This document shows positions 7,148 to 13,307 of a stretch of 18,429 nucleotides of DNA, piece by piece (within the stretch, counting starts at the first letter, position 1; every line of letters starts with the position of its first letter). The position numbers and the translations under genes are program-made. The stretch covers positions 1-18,429 of the forward strand of contig JAQURU010000007.1 in NCBI GenBank assembly GCA_028715435.1, given 5' to 3'. This DNA is from Minisyncoccota bacterium (GTDB lineage Bacteria; Patescibacteriota; Minisyncoccia; Minisyncoccales; CG1-02-41-26). Below the pieces are notes generated by a model. The model made no database searches. It had not been told where the DNA came from and worked only from the letters and a program-made list of their open reading frames with translations.

Positions 7148-7183
7148 AAAAACTCTCCCTGCTTTTTAGCAGGGAGAGTTTTT
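7148..7183 (+). terminator. Strong rho-independent terminator of the surface-layer gene
   Basis: The 16-nt arms 7148-7163 (AAAAACTCTCCCTGCT) and 7168-7183 are perfectly complementary around a TTTT loop. The right arm ends in five T and the left begins with five A, so it could also work for transcription from the other strand. It lies 37 bp after the stop codon. Confidence 0.93.
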
Positions 7184-7191
7184 AGTTTTAG

Positions 7192-7210
7192 TTATCCACA
7201 GTTTTTCACA
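7192..7210 (+). other. Two tandem DnaA-box sequences
   Basis: TTATCCACA (7192-7200) is a perfect DnaA box and TTTTTCACA (7202-7210) fits the relaxed TTWTNCACA form; the starts are 10 bp apart in the same orientation. They lie right before a TTGACA element and about 110 bp of very AT-rich DNA. This could be DnaA regulation of the promoter or, less likely, part of an origin; no dnaA, dnaN or other replication gene is in the window. Confidence 0.5.
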
Positions 7211-7212
7211 GG

Positions 7213-7242
7213 TTGACACATTATTTTATTGTATAATAAATA
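7213..7242 (+). promoter_or_regulatory. Promoter of the fibre-like protein gene
   Basis: A perfect TTGACA (7213-7218) and a perfect TATAAT (7232-7237) are present but only 13 bp apart. Either TATAAT works without this -35, or TTGACA works with TAAATA (7237-7242, 18 bp). Both place the start near 7244-7249 and give a leader of about 75 nt to ATG 7322. Confidence 0.5.
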
Positions 7243-7321
7243 AATGTAAAAATTAAAAAGGTCGAGTTAAATATTTTTTGATTTAGTTAAAAATCAATCT
7301 TTACTTTATTATTAAATTATT

Positions 7322-8161
7322 ATGCAAGATAAAAAACAAATCATAGGTTTAATTTTATCCGTGGTTTTATCGGTTGGTTTGGTTGTTGTTGGTGTTAATG
7401 CAGCTACCACGGTTGGCACTGACGTTTCAGTGGCCGGGGATTTAGCGGTTACCGCCACCACAACTTTAAACGGAGATATTATTTTAGGTAATGCCGCAGG
7501 AGACAATATTCTGATTACTGGCACGCCTGTTTTTTCAGCCACTTCAACTTTTAACGGTGACATTTCTTTAGGTAATGCTGCAGGAGATAGTCTTAGAATA
7601 ACTGCTACGCCAACCATTACTCCAACCACTACCTTTTCAGCTGGAGCAACTTTTGGAGGTGACGTAACAGCTTCCCTTGATGTAAATGCTGGAGGTGATT
7701 TAACTGTAACCGCCACCACAACTTTAAACGGAGATATTATTTTAGGTAATGCCGCAGGAGACAATATTCTTATTACTGGCACGCCAACCATTACTCCAAC
7801 CACTACCTTTTCAGCTGGAGCAACTTTTGGAGGCGATGTAACAGCTTCATTAGACTTGAATGCTACTGGCAACCTAACTATTTCAGCCACCACAACTTTA
7901 AACGGAGATATGGCTTTTGGTAATGCTGTTGGGGATAGTATTAGGATAGGAGGCACTGTTTCAACCTTAAGATTATTAAGAGACGCTGCTTCCACTGATA
8001 CAGATGTTTCCACATCTACTCCTCCAGCAGCTACTTGCAATGCTTCCAATATTGGTGTAATAACTGTGGTTGATGACACTGATGCTTTGGGTGCTTGGCT
8101 TTGGCTTTGTGAACAAACAGCTACAACTTCTGCCACTTATAATTGGCTAAGAGTGCAATAA
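7322..8161 (+). CDS. Exported repeat-built fibre-like surface protein
   Basis: 279 residues. An N-terminal signal or anchor helix covers about 6-27 (QIIGLILSVVLSVGLVVVGVNA). Residues 30-220 consist of short degenerate beta-repeats: the motif T-TLNGDI-LGNAAGD-ILITGTP recurs about four times, alternating with PTITPTTTFSAGATFGGDVTA blocks. Such regular T/G/N/D patterns suggest a beta-helix or fibre. The C-terminal part (about 240-279) has two cysteines and ends YNWLRVQ, resembling the small closing domain seen on other repetitive surface proteins. No enzyme motif is visible. It lies between the surface-layer gene and another exported protein, 26 bp before the latter with no terminator, so the two are probably co-transcribed. 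Exact role unknown. Confidence 0.72.
   Translation: MQDKKQIIGLILSVVLSVGLVVVGVNAATTVGTDVSVAGDLAVTATTTLNGDIILGNAAGDNILITGTPVFSATSTFNGDISLGNAAGDSLRITATPTITPTTTFSAGATFGGDVTASLDVNAGGDLTVTATTTLNGDIILGNAAGDNILITGTPTITPTTTFSAGATFGGDVTASLDLNATGNLTISATTTLNGDMAFGNAVGDSIRIGGTVSTLRLLRDAASTDTDVSTSTPPAATCNASNIGVITVVDDTDALGAWLWLCEQTATTSATYNWLRVQ
7451..7853 (+). repeat. Near-identical internal duplications in the fibre gene
   Basis: A 77-bp segment at 7451-7527 recurs at 7709-7785 with one difference (offset 258 bp = 86 codons). A second segment starting at 7607 recurs at 7781 (offset 174 bp = 58 codons), nearly identical for about 70 bp with silent changes. About 25 bp of the first unit appear a third time near 7888. 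Both offsets are multiples of three, so the repeats stay in frame. Confidence 0.88.
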
Positions 8162-8187
8162 CGTTAAATAGTATAGAATTAATTTTT

Positions 8188-9324
8188 ATGGCAAAACAAA
8201 TAGATAAAAAAATAATAGTTTTGCTCTTGGGTGTTGTTTTGGGCTTAGGTTGGTTATTGCCTCTAAATAAAACATCGGCTGTTTATAATGATGTTCAATA
8301 TACTGCTGGAGATGATGTTTTGTTGTATATAAGCGATGAAGCGGTTTATTTAACAGTAATTGATGGCGACGTGGCCTCAACAACTGTCAATGCAGATAGC
8401 ATTGTTTTTAGAATGGTTCCTAACTCTTCAATGTCGCTTACCAGTAGCGGAAGAAAGATATTAACCAATTCTTTGGGGGCTAATACATCTTGCTCCAATA
8501 GTGAATCATCGGTTCTTTTGCAAGCAACCAGCACTTCTTTAGCTGATATAACTGTAACTATTGGCGGGGATTGCCCAGCAGTGAATACTGGTGGAGGAGG
8601 CGGAGGCAGCAGCGCTCCAATTGATTCCACAGCCCCAACAGCTTCAGGCATTAGCTCTCAAGTGGGTTCAACAGAAGCGCAAATAACCTGGAGCACTAAT
8701 GAAGCATCATTGTCATGGGTGTTATATGGCACTACAAACTCTTATGGCCAAGAAAGCTTGGGCACAACATATATCTCAAGCCATTCTGTTACCTTAACGA
8801 ACCTAAATGCCAGCACCACTTATTATTACCAGATCAAAACTAAAGACAGCGCAGGGAACATAGGATACAGCTCTGAATATTCTTTCACCACCTTAGTTTC
8901 TGGCAATTTACCAGTTTCTGTTGCTACTACTACCATAACAACCACTAAACCGATTTCTCAAATGAATGTTGAAGAATTAAAAGCAGAAATTGTTAGAATA
9001 TCAGCTTTAATTGCTTCTTTGCAAACGCAGCTAAGCAATTATCATGGCAAAGTTACTTCAGCTTTGCAAAAGATAAACAAAGCTCTTAAAGAAGGGCTGA
9101 AAGATGGCGATGTTACTTTGTTGCAAACCTGGTTAGCTCAAGACCCGTCTATTTATCCAGAAGGGAAGATCACTGGTTATTTCGGGCCTTTAACCAGAAT
9201 GGCAGTTATTAGATTCCAAGAGAAATACGCAGATGAGGTTTTAACTCCATGGGGGCTCACCAAAGGCACTGGATTAGTGGGCTCTACAACCAGAGCAAAA
9301 CTAAATAGTTTATACGGGCAATAA
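8188..9324 (+). CDS. Exported fibronectin type III / peptidoglycan-binding protein
   Basis: 378 residues from ATG 8188; an in-frame TTG at 8143 lies inside the previous gene and would put extra residues before the signal sequence, so ATG is preferred. A signal or anchor helix covers about 9-26 (IIVLLLGVVLGLGWLLPL). Residues 30-130 have no recognised family. A Gly6 linker (near 133-138) leads to a fibronectin type III domain (147-235; AQITWSTNEASLSWVLYGT, LNASTTYYYQIKTKDSAGN). A coiled coil (LKAEIVRISALIASLQTQL) precedes a C-terminal PG_binding_1 domain (287-378; GYFGPLTRMAVIRFQEKYA, GLVGSTTRAKLNSLYG). This module closely matches the one at the N-terminus of the surface-layer protein but lacks its cysteine pair. 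Likely a wall-bound adhesion or structural protein. TAGAAT (8174-8179) could give it a minor promoter of its own. Confidence 0.82.
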   Translation: MAKQIDKKIIVLLLGVVLGLGWLLPLNKTSAVYNDVQYTAGDDVLLYISDEAVYLTVIDGDVASTTVNADSIVFRMVPNSSMSLTSSGRKILTNSLGANTSCSNSESSVLLQATSTSLADITVTIGGDCPAVNTGGGGGGSSAPIDSTAPTASGISSQVGSTEAQITWSTNEASLSWVLYGTTNSYGQESLGTTYISSHSVTLTNLNASTTYYYQIKTKDSAGNIGYSSEYSFTTLVSGNLPVSVATTTITTTKPISQMNVEELKAEIVRISALIASLQTQLSNYHGKVTSALQKINKALKEGLKDGDVTLLQTWLAQDPSIYPEGKITGYFGPLTRMAVIRFQEKYADEVLTPWGLTKGTGLVGSTTRAKLNSLYGQ

Positions 9325-9325
9325 A

Positions 9326-9404
9326 AACCAACGAACTTTATTCCGACCCCACTTTTCCGCTCCGCCAATTGGCGGATGGCGGAGGAGTGGGGTTGGTTGT
9401 TTTT
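9326..9404 (+). terminator. Large nested GC-rich terminator
   Basis: Nested arms: AACCAAC (9326-9332)/GTTGGTT (9392-9398), CCCCACT (9347-9353)/AGTGGGG (9386-9392) and CTCCGCC (9360-9366)/GGCGGAG (9378-9384). The alternative palindrome CCGCC-AATT-GGCGG lies at 9362-9375. A GTTTTT tail ends the element. Its start is 2 bp after the stop codon of the preceding gene. Confidence 0.82.
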
Positions 9405-9419
9405 AAATTCAAGATTTTA

Positions 9420-9428
9420 TGATAAAAT
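9420..9428 (+). promoter_or_regulatory. Extended -10 element of the metallopeptidase gene
   Basis: TGATAAAAT (9420-9428) is an extended -10 sequence that ends 6 nt before ATG 9435, so transcription would begin at or next to the start codon. No good -35 is visible 16-18 bp upstream. The same 9-mer stands 7 nt before the ATG at 1549. Confidence 0.45.
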
Positions 9429-9434
9429 AATTTT

Positions 9435-11123
9435 ATGTGTTTTAAAAAACAAAAGTTTGTTTTGATATTTTTTATTTTTAGCTTTTTATTTTTGGCTAAT
9501 GGTTTTTCTTTGGCTAAAAGCGAGGGAGAGCAGCAAACATTTTTTGTTGAAAAATCATTTGATCAAGCCCAGAGAGATCAAGTTCAGTTTCGCTTGGTAA
9601 AAATTTCCAGCCAGGCCTATTTTTATATTGAAAATGATTGGTATTTAACGATAACTGACCAGGAAAGAGGTGCTATAAACCAAAATTTGGCAATTTTAGC
9701 TGATAGTTTTGATAAAGAAATTTACCCAAAATTAACTGGCTTTTGGGGTCCTGAATGGACACCAGGTATTGATAATGACCCTAAGATCACAATTGTTTTT
9801 GAGCAATTAGTAAAAGGGGCTGCGGGTTATTTTAATGATGCCAATGAATATTTGAAACAGCAAGCGCCTTTTTCCAATGAAAAAGAAATGGTTTATCTAT
9901 CAATTGAAACCTTAAAAGGCACTTTAGCTAAAAGCTATTTAGCCCATGAATTTACTCATTTAATTACATTTAATCAAAAAGACCGCTTGAGAGGAGCCGC
10001 AGAAGATATTTGGTTAAATGAAGCCAGAGCAGAATATTCTCCTTTTTATTTGGGTTATGACAGTCAAGGTCAATACACAAACTTACAGCAAAGAATAAAT
10101 GACTTTAGCCAAAAGCCGTTTGATTCTTTAATTATTTGGAACAGCGAGCAAAGCGATTACGGGGTTGTTGATATGTTTATTCAATATTTAAGCGAAAAAT
10201 ATGGGCGAGATATATTGGTTCAATCATTACAATCCAAAAAAACAGGTGCGGATTCTATTGACGAGGCCTTAATACAGGCGGGAGTAAACGAAAGTTTTTT
10301 GCAAATTTTTAATAACTGGGCCATTGCCGTTTTTTTCAACGATTGCTCTTTGGATAATAAATTTTGCTTTAAAAATCAAGCTTTAGCCAATTTAAGGATA
10401 CCCCCTAACTTAATTGTTTTGCCTTCAATGGGAAAAACAAATTTATCCTTGAACTATTCTTTGTTGCCTTGGTCCAGCAACTGGTATAAGTTTATTGGCT
10501 CTGAAGGAGATTTAAAAATAACATTTAACTTTGATCCAAAAGCTCAGTTTATTTTGAAATACGTTTTATGCGAAATAAAGGATGGCTGTAAGGTTTTTGA
10601 TTTAGATATTGGGGGTAAAAACCAAGCTGAACTTTTGATAAAAAACTTTAATTCCCAATATCTTAGCTTATCAATCATTCCTTCTGTGAAGCCGAGATTT
10701 TCTAACACAGCCAGTTTAGGAGATGCTTATTCCTTTTCTGTTTTAGCTCAAACAAGCAATGAGCCCTCCCAAAATCAGGATGAGGCACTAATAAAGGCGC
10801 TTTTAGCTCAAATAGAACAATTAAAGGCCCAAATAGCAAAAATTCAAGCCCAATTATTGGCAATGGGTCAAACAAATTACAGCTGTTCTAGTTTTCAAAC
10901 TAATCTTTATTTTGGCTTACAAAACAACCAGGTAAGCTGCTTGCAAGAATTTTTGAAGCAGCAAGGTTCTAATATCTATCCCCAAGGCATTGTTTCTGGG
11001 TATTTTGGTTCGCTAACATTGGAGGCGGTTATAAAATTCCAAGAAAAATATGCAATTCCAAACACAGGATATGTGGGTGTGTTAACTCGGACAAAGATTA
11101 ACGAACTATTGAAAATAAAATAA
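9435..11123 (+). CDS. Secreted zinc metallopeptidase with C-terminal peptidoglycan-binding anchor
   Basis: 562 residues. A signal peptide covers about 1-27 (FVLIFFIFSFLFLANGFSLA). The zinc site is HEFTH at 171-175, and WLNEARAEYSPF (193-204) supplies a third ligand candidate, E196 or E200, as in gluzincins. Together with LITFNQ after the helix this resembles peptidase family M30/immune-inhibitor-like enzymes, although the exact family is uncertain. Residues about 330-440 are a beta-rich region. A coiled coil (449-477, LLAQIEQLKAQIAKIQAQLL) leads to a PG_binding_1 domain (482-562; YFGSLTLEAVIKFQEKYA, GYVGVLTRTKINELL) with a cysteine pair like that in the surface-layer protein. Expected role: wall-attached proteolysis, for instance surface-protein maturation or attack on host or environmental protein. 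Start ATG 9435 follows an extended -10 directly. Confidence 0.85.
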   Translation: MCFKKQKFVLIFFIFSFLFLANGFSLAKSEGEQQTFFVEKSFDQAQRDQVQFRLVKISSQAYFYIENDWYLTITDQERGAINQNLAILADSFDKEIYPKLTGFWGPEWTPGIDNDPKITIVFEQLVKGAAGYFNDANEYLKQQAPFSNEKEMVYLSIETLKGTLAKSYLAHEFTHLITFNQKDRLRGAAEDIWLNEARAEYSPFYLGYDSQGQYTNLQQRINDFSQKPFDSLIIWNSEQSDYGVVDMFIQYLSEKYGRDILVQSLQSKKTGADSIDEALIQAGVNESFLQIFNNWAIAVFFNDCSLDNKFCFKNQALANLRIPPNLIVLPSMGKTNLSLNYSLLPWSSNWYKFIGSEGDLKITFNFDPKAQFILKYVLCEIKDGCKVFDLDIGGKNQAELLIKNFNSQYLSLSIIPSVKPRFSNTASLGDAYSFSVLAQTSNEPSQNQDEALIKALLAQIEQLKAQIAKIQAQLLAMGQTNYSCSSFQTNLYFGLQNNQVSCLQEFLKQQGSNIYPQGIVSGYFGSLTLEAVIKFQEKYAIPNTGYVGVLTRTKINELLKIK

Positions 11124-11143
11124 AAATAGGGCAGAATACTATT

Positions 11144-11327
11144 AAATTAACCTAATTAACCTAATTTCTAATTTCTAAATAAGAACCTGCTCGCTTTGCT
11201 CGCAGAACCTTGTTTTCGGCAAGGTTATAAATTATATTCCGAAAATAAGCACCAATTAAAAAATGACCAATGGGGATTTAGACATTATTTAGTAATTAGT
11301 AATTAGTAATTAGAGCAATTAGAAATT
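11144..11327 (+). repeat. Structured intergenic repeat, copy 1 (left of epimerase gene)
   Basis: About 184 bp, repeated at 12237-12446. The ends are inverted: AATTTCTAATT and CTAAATAA at 11163-11182 recur in reverse complement within 11285-11327. The interior holds GCTCGC-TTT-GCTCGC, a hairpin AACCTTG (11206-11212)/CAAGGTT (11220-11226) and a second pairing TTTTCGG/CCGAAAA. TTGTTT (11210-11215) and TATATT (11233-11238), 17 bp apart, could be a promoter for the epimerase gene 4 bp downstream of the repeat. It ends with three AGTAATT units. There is no coding potential; it is MITE-like in form. Confidence 0.85.
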
Positions 11328-11330
11328 TTT

Positions 11331-12248
11331 ATGAGCAAGGTATTAGTTACTGGGGGTGCGGGGTTTATTGGCTCTCATTTAGTTGATAAGTTAGTGGAAA
11401 TGGGCCACCATGTTTTGGTTTTGGATAACCTTGTTAATGGCAAAAGAGAAAAAGTAAACCCAAAAGCTGAATTTCATCAGATTGACATTTGTGATTTTGA
11501 AACAATGAGTTTGTATTTTAAAGATATTGATTATGTTTTTCATTTGGCGGCTTTACCTCGGGTTCCTCTTTCTATAGAGGATCCTGTTGGCACGTCTAAA
11601 GTTAATATTTCAGGAACCATTAATGTTTTAGAAGCAGGCAAAAGAACAGGCGTGAAAAGGGTGATTAATACATCTTCTTCTGCTGTTTATGGCAATCAAG
11701 ATAAACAGCCCTTGCAGGAAAATATGACTCCTAATCCAATTAGCCCATATGGCTTGCAAAAATGGGTAGGGGAAAAGTTTTCTAAAATTTATTCTGAATT
11801 ATACGGCTTGCCAGTTGTTTCTGTGCGACCCTTTAATGTTTTTGGCCCGGGAATTGATGTGGACTCTGGTTATTCTTCAGTTTTGGGCCGGTTTTTAAAG
11901 TTAAATTCCCAAAACAAACCCTTAACCATAGATGGTGATGGCGAGCAAACCAGAGGGTATTGTTTCGTGGTTGATTTGGTGGAGGCGTTTATTTTGGCAA
12001 TGGGAAGCCAAAAGATAAAAGGGGGCGAGGTTATAAATGCTGGCTCTGATAAGGCTTATTCAATAAATTATTTAGCGGGCTTGATTGGGGGAGAGAAAAT
12101 TTATGGCCCAGAAAGACCAGGAGATATTCGCCACACAAAAGCTGATATTTCCAACGCCAAAGAGTTATTGGGCTGGGAACCAAAAATGAGTTTTGACGAA
12201 GGAGTTAAGCGCACGATTGAATGGTTCGAGAACGAAAAATTAACCTAA
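11331..12248 (+). CDS. NAD-dependent UDP-sugar epimerase (GalE/WbpP-like extended SDR)
   Basis: 305 residues. An N-terminal Rossmann fold has the TGGAGFIG motif (G8, G11, G14) and an acidic residue at the end of strand 2 (VLDNL) for NAD. Catalysis: the TSSSAVYG serine near 115-117 and Y140-x3-K144 (SPYGLQK). RPFNVFGPG and DGEQTRGYCFVVDL are typical of UDP-glucose or UDP-GlcNAc 4-epimerases, which interconvert glucose- and galactose-type sugars for surface glycans. The length is normal for the smaller members. It is flanked on both sides by copies of the same intergenic repeat, and its last residues (KLT) and stop are encoded by the right-hand copy. Exact substrate cannot be read from sequence. 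Confidence 0.85.
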   Translation: MSKVLVTGGAGFIGSHLVDKLVEMGHHVLVLDNLVNGKREKVNPKAEFHQIDICDFETMSLYFKDIDYVFHLAALPRVPLSIEDPVGTSKVNISGTINVLEAGKRTGVKRVINTSSSAVYGNQDKQPLQENMTPNPISPYGLQKWVGEKFSKIYSELYGLPVVSVRPFNVFGPGIDVDSGYSSVLGRFLKLNSQNKPLTIDGDGEQTRGYCFVVDLVEAFILAMGSQKIKGGEVINAGSDKAYSINYLAGLIGGEKIYGPERPGDIRHTKADISNAKELLGWEPKMSFDEGVKRTIEWFENEKLT

Positions 12249-12446
12249 TTAACCTAATTTCTAATTTCTAAATAAGAACCTGCTCGCTTTGCTCGCAGAA
12301 CCTTGTTTTCGGCAAAGTTATAAATTATATTCCGAAAATAAACCCAATTAAAAAATGACCAATGAACAAAGAAAGTAGCTTTCTGGTCATTAGAGCTTGG
12401 TTATTAGACATTATTTAGTAATTAGTAATTAGAGCAATTAGAAATT
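12237..12446 (+). repeat. Structured intergenic repeat, copy 2 (right of epimerase gene)
   Basis: About 210 bp matching 11144-11327. It begins inside the epimerase coding sequence and supplies its last three sense codons and stop. It carries an extra segment absent from copy 1, which folds as AATGACCA (12354-12361)/TGGTCATT (12384-12391) enclosing GAAAG-TAG-CTTTC (12371-12383). It has two AGTAATT units instead of three, and a G-to-A change that weakens the inner hairpin. The same TTGTTT-17-TATATT pair (12303-12331) could serve as promoter for the dehydrogenase operon. Confidence 0.85.
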
Positions 12447-12453
12447 AAATTGT

Positions 12454-13302
12454 ATGTTAAACAAAAAAATCAGCGAATTAACAATCGGCATAATGGGTGT
12501 TGGCATGGTGGGAGGGGCTTTAAAGCAGTATTTTGAGAAAAAAGGCAAGGTTATTGGCCAAGATCTTTTTCTTTATGATCCGCATAAAGGCTTTGACTCT
12601 GTTGAAGAGGTCAATAAAGCGGATGTGATTTTTATTTGCGTTCCTACCCCTTATTTAAAAGATGGCCATGGCTTTGATTTATCTTATATTGAGGATGCTT
12701 TTTCTAAAATAAAAGGAGAAAAGATTGTGGTTATTAAATCAACCGCTTTGCCAGGCACCACCCAGAAATTCCAAGATAAATATACAGAACTAAAGGTTTT
12801 ATTTAACCCAGAATTTTTAACTGAGTTAACTGCTGAACAGGATATGGATTATCCCGACAGGCAAATAATTGGCACAACAGAGCAAAGCTTGAACGTAGCC
12901 AAAGATATTATGATGCTTTTGCCCATGGCCCCTTATGAAAAAATAATGCCTTCAACCGAAGCTGAAATGGTTAAATATTTTGGCAACAACTGGTTTGCTG
13001 TTAAAGTATCTTTTGCCAACCAAATGTACAATATTTGTCAGAAGCTTGGGCTTGATTATAATCAAGTAAAAGAAGCTGTGTCAGCTGATAAACGTATTGG
13101 CCCTTCACATTTAACTACTCCGCATAAAGGCTATTTTGGATATGGAGGAAAATGCTTGCCAAAAGACATCCGAGCTTTTATCCAATTTGGGGATTCTCTG
13201 GGGGTTGATTTGAAGCTGCATAAAGCCGCTGAAGAGATTAACAATGAGTTAATGAAGGCCCAAAATATTGAAGACCCGGAAAAATATTCAAAACGCGAGT
13301 AA
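12454..13302 (+). CDS. UDP-glucose/GDP-mannose dehydrogenase-like protein lacking the C-terminal domain
   Basis: 282 residues, well short of the 390-450 usual for UDP-glucose 6-dehydrogenases. The N-terminal NAD domain has GIMGVGMVG and the FICVPTP motif (near 68). KSTALPGTTQ and FNPEFLTE are conserved active-site segments, and the catalytic cysteine is C234 in GYGGKCLPKD. Only 48 residues follow this, so the third domain, which completes the nucleotide-sugar site in typical family members, is absent; the ORF ends at a clean stop 5 bp before the next gene, so this is not an obvious frameshift. Full-length relatives oxidise UDP-glucose, UDP-ManNAc or GDP-mannose to uronic acids. Whether the short form acts on a nucleotide sugar is open. 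Confidence 0.8.
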   Translation: MLNKKISELTIGIMGVGMVGGALKQYFEKKGKVIGQDLFLYDPHKGFDSVEEVNKADVIFICVPTPYLKDGHGFDLSYIEDAFSKIKGEKIVVIKSTALPGTTQKFQDKYTELKVLFNPEFLTELTAEQDMDYPDRQIIGTTEQSLNVAKDIMMLLPMAPYEKIMPSTEAEMVKYFGNNWFAVKVSFANQMYNICQKLGLDYNQVKEAVSADKRIGPSHLTTPHKGYFGYGGKCLPKDIRAFIQFGDSLGVDLKLHKAAEEINNELMKAQNIEDPEKYSKRE

Positions 13303-13307
13303 TTTTT

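Noticed and set aside
7312..8136. Long minus-strand ORF opposite the fibre-like protein gene
   Set aside because: It mirrors the repeat codons of the + strand gene, has a repetitive Val/Pro/Ala composition with no domain, and runs through the + strand start; it is a shadow of the real gene.
8143..8187. TTG start for the fibronectin/peptidoglycan-binding protein
   Set aside because: It would overlap the previous gene and place extra residues before the signal sequence; ATG 8188 gives a normal export signal.
11144..12446. Insertion sequence with transposase around the epimerase gene
   Set aside because: The only gene between the repeats is a sugar epimerase; no transposase motif exists and no clear target-site duplication could be seen.
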